A stretch of DNA of 64,000 nt from Lacrimispora celerecrescens (GCF_000732605.1 NZ_JPME01000018.1:284752-348751), one strand, 5' to 3'. Shown: positions 34,705 to 43,521, counted from the stretch's first letter. Numbers and translations: made by a program. The notes: generated by a model from the letters alone, not told the origin.

Positions 34705-35426
34705 TACAATTTTTCCCTCATTTGTTTTAAAATCTTTTTTTCCAGCCTGGAAACCTGAACCTGGGATATTCCAAGCTTTGCCGCAATTTGACTTTGAGTC
34801 TCATTATAATAATAACGCCTGATAATGATTTCCCTGTCCTTGTCGGAAAGTGCTGTTAAAAGCTCCCGAAGCACCATGCGGTTTAATAGTTCTTCCTGAG
34901 CGGAACTTTCCTCTTCAATTTTATCAATGAGTAAAATGCTGTTTTCGTCATTTTTGTTGACGGAACGGTATAAGGATTCCACTTCCGCTCCCGCCTCGAT
35001 GGATGCTGCCACTTCTTCCTTACTGGCCCCTATTTCTCCCGCGATTTCTTCCAGCGTAGGTTCTCTCCCCAAACGATACACTAATTGTTCCCTGACGTTT
35101 TTCACCTTAAGCCCCATTTCTTTTATGGAGCGGCTGACCTTGATCATTCCGTCATCTCTTAAAAAACGTTTGATCTCTCCTGTTATCATGGGCACCGCAT
35201 AAGTGGAAAACTTCACCTCATAGGATAGGTCAAATTTATCAATGGCTTTCATTAAGCCAATGCTGCCGATTTGAAACAAATCCTCAGGTTCATAACCACG
35301 CCCTGTAAATCTGCGTACAATGCTCCAAACCAGCCCGAAATTGTCGGTTACAAGCTGATCCCTTGCCGCTTTATCTCCTTCGTGAGCCATTTCTATCAAT
35401 CTCATGGTCTCATCCATAAGGCTCAC
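34704..35426 (-). CDS. sigF: RNA polymerase sigma factor SigF (forespore early)
   Basis: 240 residues. Region 2 (LVWSIVRRFTGRGYEPEDLFQIGSI, about 28-55; FSTYAVPMITGEIKRFLRDDG) and region 4 with a helix-turn-helix (SQIAAKLGISQVQVSRLEKK) near the C-terminus. GTG start at 35426 overlapping the spoIIAB stop (GTGA). It is held inactive by SpoIIAB and drives the forespore programme. Third gene of the conserved spoIIAA-spoIIAB-sigF operon. Confidence 0.95.
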   Translation of the reverse strand: MSLMDETMRLIEMAHEGDKAARDQLVTDNFGLVWSIVRRFTGRGYEPEDLFQIGSIGLMKAIDKFDLSYEVKFSTYAVPMITGEIKRFLRDDGMIKVSRSIKEMGLKVKNVREQLVYRLGREPTLEEIAGEIGASKEEVAASIEAGAEVESLYRSVNKNDENSILLIDKIEEESSAQEELLNRMVLRELLTALSDKDREIIIRRYYYNETQSQIAAKLGISQVQVSRLEKKILKQMREKL

Positions 35427-35857
35427 CCGTTAATCTTCTTTTTCATGGTTACGACAGTACCCTCTCCAGGAGCTGACTTTACTTCCACCTGATCCATAAA
35501 CGCTTCCATAAAGGAAAATCCCATGCCCGACCTTTCTCCATCCGGATCTGTGGTATACATAGGCTCCATGGCCAGCTTAATATCGGGGATGCCGATACCC
35601 GTATCCCTGACGGTTACAGCAATTTCCTGGCCGTCGATCCCCACTTCCAGGTAAATGATTCCTCCGTTTCCCTGATATCCATGGATGACTGTATTTGTAA
35701 CTGCCTCCGACACGGCTGTTTTTACATCATCCACCTCTTCTAAGGTGGGGTTCAACCTTGCCATAAAAACTGCCACTGCCACTCTGGCAAATTCCTCATT
35801 CTTTGACAGGGCTTCCAATTCCATTTTCAGAATTTCTGGTTTATTCTGTTCTGACAT
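35423..35857 (-). CDS. spoIIAB: Anti-sigma F factor / serine kinase
   Basis: 144 residues from ATG 35857 with GAGGAGG upstream. GHKL-type ATPase: N box EAVTNTVIHGYQ, G1 DTGIGIPD, G2 GERSGMGFSFME. It binds SigF when charged with ATP and phosphorylates SpoIIAA. Ten bp after spoIIAA and overlapping sigF. Confidence 0.95.
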   Translation of the reverse strand: MSEQNKPEILKMELEALSKNEEFARVAVAVFMARLNPTLEEVDDVKTAVSEAVTNTVIHGYQGNGGIIYLEVGIDGQEIAVTVRDTGIGIPDIKLAMEPMYTTDPDGERSGMGFSFMEAFMDQVEVKSAPGEGTVVTMKKKING

Positions 35858-35867
35858 ACGTTCCTCC

Positions 35868-36209
35868 TCAACCTGTGACTGCTGCTTCCTTAGAGTCATA
35901 TAATTTCATTAATTTTAATATCCCTCCTATTTTAAGAATGCGGAGAGCCTGGGGGCCTGCACCGTAGATGGCTATACTTCCCCCACTTAAAGCCATCTGC
36001 TTATACCTGTTCAGCAAAATACCGATTCCCGAGGAGTCCATGAATCTGGTCTTTGAAAAATCAAAAACAATGCGCCTGATGTAATTCTCGGAAAGGATTA
36101 AATCGGTTTCGTATTTAAGCCCTGAACAGTTATGATGATCCAACTCCTCCGGCAGATGGACAATCAGCGTCTGCCCCTCTGCTTCATATGTAAAGTATGG
36201 TTGATTCAT
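35868..36209 (-). CDS. spoIIAA: Anti-anti-sigma F factor
   Basis: 113 residues from ATG 36209 (GGAGGAG 9 bp upstream); the upstream in-frame extension has no ribosome binding site. STAS domain with the phosphorylation motif FMDSSGIG (Ser59). Unphosphorylated protein displaces SigF from SpoIIAB. First gene of the operon. A sigma-H promoter is expected upstream, but I could not place one with confidence. Confidence 0.94.
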   Translation of the reverse strand: MNQPYFTYEAEGQTLIVHLPEELDHHNCSGLKYETDLILSENYIRRIVFDFSKTRFMDSSGIGILLNRYKQMALSGGSIAIYGAGPQALRILKIGGILKLMKLYDSKEAAVTG

Positions 36210-36293
36210 ATGCAATACTCCTCCATTCCTTATTGTCTGTCCGTAATACCAAAAAAGAACGTAACCCGACCGCCGAAAAACGGCCCGGAAAAA

Positions 36294-36337
36294 TGAAAAA
36301 AGACACCACAAAAAAATTACTCTTCTGCAGTGTCTTT
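36294..36337 (-). terminator. Rho-independent terminator of the TPR gene
   Basis: Leftward AAAGACAC (36330-36337) and GTGTCTTT (36299-36306) with T-run, just after the TPR stop and before the spoIIA operon. Confidence 0.82.
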
Positions 36338-36363
36338 TATCAGCTAAAGCTAAGGAAGTTATG

Positions 36364-37679
36364 TCAAAAACCACGTTCTGATTTCGCCTTAGCGGATAGC
36401 TCTTCATCTTTGCTGTTATTTATGATATCGGAGAACAGCCCGTTGGCCTGTTCTTTCTGGTCCATTCCCTTATAAATGACTGCTGTCTTGTATTTTGCCT
36501 GCCAGCTGTTCGGTTTTAAATCAAGACATTTCAAGTAATAAGCAAGTGCAGTCTGGGCATCTCCTGCCTCCATCGCCTTGTCCCCTAGGCCCTCCAGAAT
36601 CGGACAGCCATTCTCCACCATATCCTTTCTTATCTCACCCACGATTGCCTGAACATCGGGAGACGTGATAAGATCCGGATTCAGCCCGGCATAAATCTTC
36701 ACAGAAGACGGAAAGTCATTCTTTTTATATGCCTGAAGGATTCCAATCACGGCCTGGTACTGGGCCAGAACACTGTCTGAATCACTGGTAATAGAAGCTA
36801 AGGAAGCTTCTGCAGTCTTTTTTTCTGTTTCCAGGGATTCAAGCTGTGCCGTCAGGCTGTCAGCTTTCTGGTTGGTCTGGCTTAACTGTTCGCTGTATTT
36901 TAATATTTCCCGATTATGCTGTTCATTAATGGATTTTGTATTGGCAGGCATTACCAGGAAAAAGACTACAGCCGCGCCCAGTAAAAGCCCGGCAAGTATG
37001 TTCCCTACCGCCTGATCCTTGGTGTTTTCCCGATAGCTTGGGGGAATGATCACATCGTCATCTTCCATCTGCCTGTGGGAAAGCACATTTTTCAGCTTCC
37101 TTTTCTCCGGTTCCCGCTCACTTTTTCCATTCCCGGCCGTATCCTGGACCAGGGACTTGTAATAGAGTGCCTTTGGATGATTGCGGTCGATCTGTAATAC
37201 CTTATAAACGGCTTTACCAGCCTTCTGATAATCCTCTCTGGCTATGCAAAGGAGTGCCAGCAAAAGCTGGGCCTTTACATAGTTAGGCTTGCTTTCCACA
37301 ACCTTGTTAAGCTGCAGCATTGCCAGATCCTCACTACCGCTTTGAGCGTAAATTAAGGCCTGGTTGAATCGTCTCACGGCACGTCGCTCCGTCTCCATGC
37401 TGCCTGACTTTCTCTGTATCTCACCAAGGTAGTTATCTGCCTGGTTTCCTTCCGGTTGTAAGTTCATGCTGATTACCCATTGAACAAGGGCTTCACCCAC
37501 TTCTCCAACCTCATAATAAATCAGCCCAGAAGGTTCCTTGCATCTGTCATATACTTGTTAAAATGGAGGCTTTTTTTCAGGCATTCGGAAGCTCCTGACA
37601 AATCTCTGAGCTTTGCCCGTTCCAGCCCCATGTTGTAATAGCTGTTTGCAATTACCCGGGTTTTTCTTTCATAATCCAT
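36364..37679 (-). pseudogene. TPR-repeat membrane protein, frame broken near residue 52
   Basis: Reading from ATG 37679 (MDYERKTRVIANSYYNMGLE) the frame runs to NLLG then stops; the next frame continues LIYYEVGEVGEALVQW to 36364. One extra C in the GGGC at 37524-37527 joins them into about 438 residues. Content: three N-terminal TPR-like repeats (about 1-140), a membrane helix (about 230-250, AVGNILAGLLLGAAVVFFLV), a coiled coil (about 258-305) and C-terminal TPRs (about 360-425). The role is unknown; it is directly downstream of a 46-residue gene. The same error signature as spoVAD suggests a base-call artefact. Confidence 0.82.
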
Positions 37680-37690
37680 ATTTTAACCGC

Positions 37691-37831
37691 CTATTCCTTG
37701 TTGATTTCTTTTATAAGATCCATCATCAGATCATTCATATCCGTCAAATCACTTCTAACAATGGCATCTTCAATTGCATCAACCTCCAGGCTTGGCCTGT
37801 AACTATTAATCTCAGCTTCAAAATCTATCAT
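37691..37831 (-). CDS. 46-residue acidic protein upstream of the TPR gene
   Basis: MIDFEAEINSYRPSLEVDAIEDA..., ending LIKEINKE; amphipathic helical, acidic, with no membrane segment. ATG 37831 is set immediately behind the hairpin leader unit (GGAAAGAGGAAAACAT), and its stop is 11 bp before the TPR start, so the pair form an operon. No family recognised. Confidence 0.72.
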   Translation of the reverse strand: MIDFEAEINSYRPSLEVDAIEDAIVRSDLTDMNDLMMDLIKEINKE

Positions 37832-37941
37832 ATGTTTTCCTCTTTCCTGCCCATCTTTTCCGGGCATCCAGGTATCCATGGAATGGGTTTCCTCTTTCCT
37901 GCCCATCTTTTCCGGGCATCCAGGTATCTATGGAATGGAGT
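37832..37941 (-). repeat. Tandem hairpin/RBS leader units (site C, two copies)
   Basis: Leftward, two nearly identical units with a 52-bp period. Each has CCAT(A/G)GATACCTGG, the stem TGCCC-GGAAAAGA-TGGGCA and GGAAAGAGGAAA. The first begins at the folC stop codon and the second supplies the ribosome binding site of the 46-residue gene. Same architecture as sites A, B and D in an unrelated gene context. Confidence 0.8.
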
Positions 37942-39274
37942 TCCTCCTTAATACCGCTTTTATCTCCCCCATCAAGTAAAGAGAACCCACGCAAAACAAC
38001 AGATGCCCTTCATCCCTTTTATGAAGCATGTATAAAACAGCCTCTTCCACTGTCTGAAATCCTTCTACACTGCAACCGCAGGCATTTTGAAACTCTTTTA
38101 GCAGGACATCTGTTTCAAGTCCTCTTTCCGAATGAATATGAGCCACCACCACATGATCAAGAGGCAGTTCCCCTGCGATTTCCTTTATCATTTTATCGTG
38201 ATCTTTATCGGATACTGACGAGAACAAAAGATCAGCCCGTTTTTTCCTTGTTTCGCACAAACCGGCTGCTGCCTTGGTAAAAGCCTGGATACCACCCGGA
38301 TTATGGGCGCCGTCTAAGTATACTCCCGGAAGCACCTCTTCCATTCTTCCCGGCCAGTACATGCCTGCAATTCCTTCTTTCACCTGTTCTTCTGAAATCT
38401 CCAGACCCATGACCTCCTTAAGCCCTGCCGCTTCAAGAGCTTTAAACGAAAGGAAGGCATTCATCACCTGATATTCCGCAACAGTCGGAACGGTGACTTC
38501 CATAAAATCTCCTTCTGCTTTTAAAAATCTGGCTTTGCAGCCTTTATCTTCATATCCAGTTATCTCATATCCCAGCCTGTCCACTTCACAGAACGAAGAG
38601 CCCAGTTCCTTTGCTCTGGAGCGAATAACCTGGGAAGCCTGTCCGTTGGTTCCGTCAAAAACTACGGTTACCCCCTTTTTAATAATTCCAGCCTTTTCCC
38701 ATGCAATTTTTTCGATGGTATCACCCAAATATTCCGTATGATCCAGGCTGATGGAGGTAATCACCGACACCAGAGGAGACTTAATGACATTGGTCGTGTC
38801 CAATCTTCCTCCAAGACCGGTTTCCAAAATTACAATATCCACTTCTGTCTTATGGAACATGTCCATTGCCATATAAAACAGAAATTCAAAATAAGACGGA
38901 TGGCAATATCCTTTCTCCATCATATTCTCAGAAAGCATTCGGATGGTCTGATAACTTTCTTCAAAAACCTTTTCCGATACCATCTCTCCATTTATGCAGA
39001 AACGTTCTCTGGTTTCAATCAGATGCGGGGATGTAAAGGTTCCCACCCTGCAGCCTGTTTTCCTTATAACAGACTGTAAAAATGCACATACTGAACCCTT
39101 TCCGTTGGTACCTGCAACATGAATAATTTTCATCTCTTCATCCGGTTCTCCCATCTCGCAAAGGAATTTACGGATATCTTCCAGAGAGTTCTTTTTTCTG
39201 GTCCACATCGGAATCCGGCCCAGATATTCTTCTGCCGTTTCGTCATTCTTCATCGTTAGAGTACCAGCTTCCAT
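37928..39274 (-). CDS. folC: Folylpolyglutamate synthase / dihydrofolate synthase
   Basis: Adds glutamate to folates (and possibly to dihydropteroate). Mur-ligase fold: P-loop HVAGTNGKGSVCAFL, FTSPHL, LETGLGGRLDTTN, SISLDHTEYLG with the metal ligand His, and C-terminal YLDGAHNPGG. About 448 residues. The start is uncertain: TTG 39286, ATG 39274 or ATG 39250, none with a clear ribosome binding site; ATG 39274 is used here. Its stop lies inside the first hairpin unit of site C. Confidence 0.92.
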   Translation of the reverse strand: MEAGTLTMKNDETAEEYLGRIPMWTRKKNSLEDIRKFLCEMGEPDEEMKIIHVAGTNGKGSVCAFLQSVIRKTGCRVGTFTSPHLIETRERFCINGEMVSEKVFEESYQTIRMLSENMMEKGYCHPSYFEFLFYMAMDMFHKTEVDIVILETGLGGRLDTTNVIKSPLVSVITSISLDHTEYLGDTIEKIAWEKAGIIKKGVTVVFDGTNGQASQVIRSRAKELGSSFCEVDRLGYEITGYEDKGCKARFLKAEGDFMEVTVPTVAEYQVMNAFLSFKALEAAGLKEVMGLEISEEQVKEGIAGMYWPGRMEEVLPGVYLDGAHNPGGIQAFTKAAAGLCETRKKRADLLFSSVSDKDHDKMIKEIAGELPLDHVVVAHIHSERGLETDVLLKEFQNACGCSVEGFQTVEEAVLYMLHKRDEGHLLFCVGSLYLMGEIKAVLRRNSIP

Positions 39275-39435
39275 ATGTAATTTCAAGCCTGATTTTCAGA
39301 ATGAACCCTAAATAAAAAATCGGACTTTCTAATTTATTATAATATATGTCCGTCAATATGCAACCCATTTCTTTCGCAAAAAGCCCTTTATTTCTACAAC
39401 TGCCCTTCTAATACGCCTTATGTTTACAGAAATAC

Positions 39436-39456
39436 AAAAAGAGAGCATAGCCCTCT
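39436..39456 (-). terminator. Rho-independent terminator of ridA
   Basis: Leftward AGAGGGC-TAT-GCTCTCT (one G-T pair) followed by TTTTTG, about 80 bp after the ridA stop. The rest of 39287-39535 shows no gene. Confidence 0.75.
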
Positions 39457-39536
39457 GAAACACTGTTAAGCATCTCAAAGTGCTGTACTCCCTATTCTCG
39501 TTTCCTTAAATCAAACTTCAGAAACTGATCTGACGA

Positions 39537-39920
39537 TTACTTACCGCAATATGCGATGGCCTCGATTTCAACCAGAGCGTTCTTAGGAAGAGCTGCCACT
39601 TCAAATGCGGCTCTTGCCGGGCATTCTCCCTCAAAGAAAGATGCATAAACTTCGTTCATTGGTCCAAACTCACTGATATTCTTTAATAAAACGGTTGTCT
39701 TAACCACGTTAGCCATGGATAAGCCTTCGCTTTCTAATATAGACTTGATGTTTGTCAATGACTGTCTTGTCTGGGATACGATATCCTCACCCGCAAATTC
39801 TCCGGTAGCAGGGTCAATAGGAAGTTGTCCTGATATAAATACGTAATCGCCCCCGCGTACGCCCTGAGAATATGGGCCGATTGCTGCCGGCGCTTTTTCT
39901 GTTGCTAAAACTTTTTTCAT
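39537..39920 (-). CDS. ridA: RidA-family enamine/imine deaminase
   Basis: 127 residues from ATG 39920 (AAAGGAG upstream). Family motifs: APAAIGPYSQGVRGGDYVFISGQ near the start, the binding arginine in CPARAAFEVAALP and VEIEAIAYC at the end. Hydrolyses reactive 2-aminoacrylate-type enamines formed by PLP enzymes. Monocistronic. Confidence 0.94.
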   Translation of the reverse strand: MKKVLATEKAPAAIGPYSQGVRGGDYVFISGQLPIDPATGEFAGEDIVSQTRQSLTNIKSILESEGLSMANVVKTTVLLKNISEFGPMNEVYASFFEGECPARAAFEVAALPKNALVEIEAIAYCGK

Positions 39921-40041
39921 AATGATTTGTCTCCTTTCGTTCATTACTCTTATAATTCTAGATTAGCACACATTCCACAAAAGTCAAGAAACTTTTTAAG
40001 GTATTCTTAAAAAAATTTAGTCCTTTAAATCCTTTTCCCCC

Positions 40042-40070
40042 TTGTCATCTGGTATTGAATACTATATAAT
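40042..40070 (+). promoter_or_regulatory. Sigma-A promoter of the DUF1836 gene
   Basis: TTGTCA (40042-40047), 17-bp spacer, TATAAT (40065-40070), leading into the site D hairpin unit. Confidence 0.85.
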
Positions 40071-40099
40071 ATGATATGACAAAGGGGACATCCCTCATG

Positions 40100-40158
40100 T
40101 GCGGCAGCATGCGTACAGAAGGTCGGCCCAAAGGCATGGGCAGGAAAGAGGAAAACAT
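40100..40158 (+). repeat. Hairpin/RBS leader unit (site D, single copy)
   Basis: One unit, with the stem GCCC-AAAGGCAT-GGGC followed by AGGAAAGAGGAAAACAT directly before the DUF1836 ATG. The upstream half (GCATGCGTAC) is diverged from sites A-C, but the stem and the purine-rich ribosome binding segment are the same. Confidence 0.72.
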
Positions 40159-40779
40159 ATGAAGACCAACGACGAAAGAATGCAGGACATCCTGAAGCAT
40201 CTGGAATCCTTAGACCATATCAGGCCGGAAACCATTCCCAATATTGATCTATACATGGATCAAGTCACCACCTTCATGGATGAGCACTTAAAAGATACCA
40301 AACGCTATCCGGAGGACAAGGTCCTGACCAAGACCATGATCAATAATTATGCCAAGAACAATCTCCTTCCGGCTCCAAATAAAAAGAAATATTCCAGAGA
40401 ACACATTCTGCTACTTATATTTATATATTATTTTAAAAACCTGCTCTCTTTTCATGACATTGAGCAGCTCTTTAAGCCTATTACGGAAAAACACTTTAAT
40501 TCTTCGGACGGAATTCCTTTGGAGGATATTTACCGCGAAATTTTCTCCCAGGTAGAAGGCAATATCGACCGTATCAAGGAGGATATCCTACAAAAATACG
40601 AGCACGCCAGTAAAACCTTTGAGGGCAAAGGGCTTCCGAAAGATGATCTGGAATATCTCCGCCTCTTTTCCTGGATCTGCGAGCTTTCCTTTGATGTGTA
40701 CTTAAAGAAGCAGATCATCGAGCAGATCATTGATGATTTAGGAGAAAACGAACCCATAAACATAAAAAAGAAAAAATGA
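40159..40779 (+). CDS. DUF1836 protein
   Basis: 206 residues. The middle part resembles a MerR/DNA-binding-like helix set (KVLTKTMINNYAKNNLLPAP, YSREHILLLIFIYYFKNLLS), typical of DUF1836, found widely in Firmicutes and usually annotated as unknown. No membrane segment. Start ATG 40159 directly behind leader site D. Ends at a terminator shared with the converging yerC gene. Confidence 0.87.
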   Translation: MKTNDERMQDILKHLESLDHIRPETIPNIDLYMDQVTTFMDEHLKDTKRYPEDKVLTKTMINNYAKNNLLPAPNKKKYSREHILLLIFIYYFKNLLSFHDIEQLFKPITEKHFNSSDGIPLEDIYREIFSQVEGNIDRIKEDILQKYEHASKTFEGKGLPKDDLEYLRLFSWICELSFDVYLKKQIIEQIIDDLGENEPINIKKKK

Positions 40780-40786
40780 AAAATGA

Positions 40787-40827
40787 AAACAGGGGCAAGT
40801 ACCGGTATCCGGCTTGTCCCTGTTTTT
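40787..40827. terminator. Bidirectional terminator between DUF1836 and yerC
   Basis: AAACAGGGGCAAG/GGCTTGTCCCTGTTT with an inner CCGG palindrome; T-run rightward and A's (T's leftward) on the other side. Confidence 0.88.
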
Positions 40828-40828
40828 A

Positions 40829-41143
40829 TCAATCTTCTCTCTTTTCTTCTTCCAAACGCTTAAACACCATATCATATCCATCGTTTCCATAATTTAAGGA
40901 GCGGTTCACTCGACTGATGGTCGCAGTGGACGCCCCCGTCTTTTCCGCAATCTCCAGATAAGTACGGCCCTCTCTCAGCATCTTTGCCACCTCATACCTT
41001 TGGGATAAGCTTAACAGTTCATTAACTGTACATACATCCTCAAAAAAAGTATAGCATTCCTCTGATGATTTCAAGGTTAGAATAGCCTCAAACAGATGAT
41101 CTACCGCATCTGTCTTAATCTTTTTATTCATAATATCGTTCAT
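40829..41143 (-). CDS. yerC: YerC/YecD-family TrpR-like regulator
   Basis: About 100-104 residues (ATG 41143 or 41131). TrpR-like helix-turn-helix with NELLSLSQRYEVAKML and EIAEKTGASTATISRVNRSLNYG. The family member in Bacillus is YerC; targets are poorly known. It converges with the DUF1836 gene on a shared terminator and is followed upstream by a HAD phosphatase gene on the same strand. Confidence 0.9.
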   Translation of the reverse strand: MNDIMNKKIKTDAVDHLFEAILTLKSSEECYTFFEDVCTVNELLSLSQRYEVAKMLREGRTYLEIAEKTGASTATISRVNRSLNYGNDGYDMVFKRLEEEKRED

Positions 41144-41217
41144 TCCCCTTTTTTCTTGTTTTTGCCCTTAGTAGCATTTTACCATACTAAAGTTGTAAAG
41201 TCCACCCTTCGCGGACA

Positions 41218-42027
41218 TCATGAGAGCATAAATTTTTCTATCACATGTGCTATTCCGTCATCGTTGTTGGAAAGTGTCACATAATCAGCTGCCTTCTTTA
41301 CCGGGAGAACTGCATTCTCCATAGCAACACCAAGGCCTGCATATTGGATCATGGACAAATCATTGTAACCGTCTCCGCAGGCAATCATCTCTTCCTTACT
41401 CATGCCAAGCTTTGACAGCAGACGCTCCAGACTTGCCGCCTTGTCCACTCCTTTAGGGAGTATCTCCAAAAAATAGGGTTCTGAACGGTAAACGCTGTAA
41501 TCCCGCCCTAAGGCCGCCTTTACCTTTGGCTCTACCATGGCAAGATAGTCACCTTCTTCAAGCATCATGAATTTAACAACCGGAAACTGTACATAAGCCT
41601 CCATATCCTGGATTTCTTTTACTTCCAGCTTATTGATGGCCGATTCCTTTTCTACATATTCATCAACCGCATTGGGAGTGATGATTAAATCATCTTCATA
41701 GGTAAGGATGTTCACTCCATGATCCTCTGCCATGCGGATAATTCTGGAATTTGAGGACATAGGCAATTCCCTTGCAAAAACCGTTTCTCCGGTTCTGCAG
41801 TCAATGATGCGTCCTCCGTTAAAGGACAAAATGTATCCTCCTGACTCATGAAGTTCCAATTCTTTCGCAAGGGGCATCACCCCGTAAGTGGGTCTTCCGG
41901 AAGCCAGTACAATAATTCCGCCCTGTCGTTTTAATTCAAAAAGTGCCTCTTTGGTCTTGGGTGTGATCACCTTATTCCGATTGGTCAGCGTCCCATCCAA
42001 ATCCAGCACAATCATCCGATAGTTCAT
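41218..42027 (-). CDS. Cof-type HAD-IIB phosphatase
   Basis: 269 residues. HAD motifs: DLDGTLTN (about 9-16), LASGRP, a conserved Lys in LPKGVDKA and GDGYNDLSM; C2B cap between about 85 and 190. Family members dephosphorylate sugar phosphates or flavin/PLP; the substrate is unassigned. AGGAG precedes ATG 42027. Confidence 0.92.
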   Translation of the reverse strand: MNYRMIVLDLDGTLTNRNKVITPKTKEALFELKRQGGIIVLASGRPTYGVMPLAKELELHESGGYILSFNGGRIIDCRTGETVFARELPMSSNSRIIRMAEDHGVNILTYEDDLIITPNAVDEYVEKESAINKLEVKEIQDMEAYVQFPVVKFMMLEEGDYLAMVEPKVKAALGRDYSVYRSEPYFLEILPKGVDKAASLERLLSKLGMSKEEMIACGDGYNDLSMIQYAGLGVAMENAVLPVKKAADYVTLSNNDDGIAHVIEKFMLS

Positions 42028-42182
42028 TAAATTTCTCCTGTTTTGTAAATTTTACTATAGCAGTATAACACAGTTTCTCTTCTTATTCCATCCTAAAATA
42101 CAGAAATATATAAATGGACGGAACTGCAGCCTGGCCCCCCTCATACAATGCCAATAGGAGATACTAAGAAAGGGTTAATGAT

Positions 42183-42314
42183 ATGGAAAAGGCAATCGTT
42201 TTATTTCTGGTTGCACTTATGCTGGCTGCCTCCCTGACAAGCTGCAGAACCACGGCCAGGAAGCATATAAGACCGCTTTTTTATCAGGTATCCAGCACGG
42301 ACACGGTATTATAA
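42183..42314 (+). CDS. 43-residue lipoprotein-like peptide
   Basis: MEKAIVLFLVALMLAASLTSC then a 22-residue basic tail. The N-terminus is a short signal peptide with a good lipobox (LTSC, Cys21). AAGAAAGGG lies 8 bp upstream of the ATG. It ends 78 bp before the substrate-binding-protein gene and may be its leader cistron. No family recognised. Confidence 0.62.
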   Translation: MEKAIVLFLVALMLAASLTSCRTTARKHIRPLFYQVSSTDTVL

Positions 42315-42392
42315 AATTTTTTCATAAGACAAAGTACCTTCCCATATTCACATAATAAAATGTAGTATTAAGATTTCCCTAAGGAGGATTTT

Positions 42393-43400
42393 ATGAGAAA
42401 AGCCTATCATTTTGTTCTGGCGGCCATACTCACCGGAGCTTCTTTACTTAGCCTGACCGCCTGTGGCTCAAAAGCAAAGGCATCTGAATTAACTCCGGTC
42501 ACACTAAATGAAGTTGCCCATTCTATCTTCTACGCTCCCCAGTATTCAGCCATTGAACTGGGATATTTTGAGGATGAAGGCATTAATTTAACCTTGGTCA
42601 ACGGGGCCGGCGCCGACAAGGTTATGACTGCTCTGATATCAGGCGATGCCGATATCGGATTCATGGGTTCTGAGGCCAGCATTTATACTTACGCGAACGG
42701 TTCGAAAGACTATGCCGTCAACTTCGCCCAACTGACCCAGAGAGCCGGAAACTTCCTTGTAGGAAGAGACGATCAGCCTAACTTTAAATGGACGGATCTT
42801 AAAGGCAAGAAGGTAATTGGAGGCAGAGCCGGGGGAATGCCGCAAATGGTATTTGAGTATATCCTGAAAAAAAATGGCATTGACCCTGTTACGGACTTAT
42901 CCATTGACCAGAGCATTAACTTTGGCCTGACTGCTGCGGCATTTACCAGCAATGATGCAGACTATACCGTTGAATTTGAACCATTTGCCACAGGACTTGA
43001 AAAAGAAGGCAGCGGACACGTAGTGGCTTCTCTTGGCGTTGATTCCGGATATATTCCTTACACTGCCTACAGCGCAAAGAAAAGCTATCTGGAAAAGAAT
43101 CCGGAAGTTATCCAGAAATTCACCAATGCAATCCAAAAGGGCCTGGAATACGTGAACTCCCATTCATCGGAAGAAATTGCAAAGGTGATCCAGCCCCAGT
43201 TCAAAGAAACCGACGTAGCTACGATTGCAACCATTATTGAACGGTATAAAGCACAGGATACCTGGAAAAAGGATACGGTTTTTGCAAAAGACAGCTTTGA
43301 GCTTCTGGAAAATATTCTGGAAGAATCCGGACAATTAAAGGAACGAGTTCCCTATGAGGAGCTTGTAACGACCACATATTCAGAAAAAGCTGCAAAGTAA
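42393..43400 (+). CDS. ABC substrate-binding lipoprotein, NMT1/SsuA type
   Basis: 335 residues; signal peptide with lipobox LTAC (Cys around residue 24). NMT1/THI5-like fold: EVAHSIFYAPQYSAIELGYF, NGAGADKVMTALISGDADIGFMG, LKGKKVIGGRAGG. Relatives bind sulfonates, thiamine precursors or nitrate-like ligands. No permease or ATPase gene adjoins it, so it is an orphan here. AAGGAGG is 7 bp before the ATG. Ends at a strong hairpin. Confidence 0.88.
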   Translation: MRKAYHFVLAAILTGASLLSLTACGSKAKASELTPVTLNEVAHSIFYAPQYSAIELGYFEDEGINLTLVNGAGADKVMTALISGDADIGFMGSEASIYTYANGSKDYAVNFAQLTQRAGNFLVGRDDQPNFKWTDLKGKKVIGGRAGGMPQMVFEYILKKNGIDPVTDLSIDQSINFGLTAAAFTSNDADYTVEFEPFATGLEKEGSGHVVASLGVDSGYIPYTAYSAKKSYLEKNPEVIQKFTNAIQKGLEYVNSHSSEEIAKVIQPQFKETDVATIATIIERYKAQDTWKKDTVFAKDSFELLENILEESGQLKERVPYEELVTTTYSEKAAK

Positions 43401-43434
43401 TTCTACCCTTTTTAATCTTATCAATGATGCAATA

Positions 43435-43474
43435 AACCTAACAGGACCGCATTTACTGCGGTCCTGTTAGGTTT
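43435..43474. terminator. Long bidirectional terminator hairpin (repeat copy 1)
   Basis: AACCTAACAGGACCGCA/TGCGGTCCTGTTAGGTT, a perfect 17-bp stem with a 5-6 nt loop, between convergent genes. The core CAGGAC(C/T)GC-TTACTGCGGTCCTG and some upstream bases recur at 55262-55285. Confidence 0.88.
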
Positions 43475-43521
43475 ATATGGTTCAGAACGTCACACCCCAA
43501 TGATTCAGTATGCCGATCGAA

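Noticed and set aside
37832..37941. Tandem repeats as a mini CRISPR array
   Set aside because: Only two units, no unique spacers of constant length, no cas genes; the units include ribosome binding sites.
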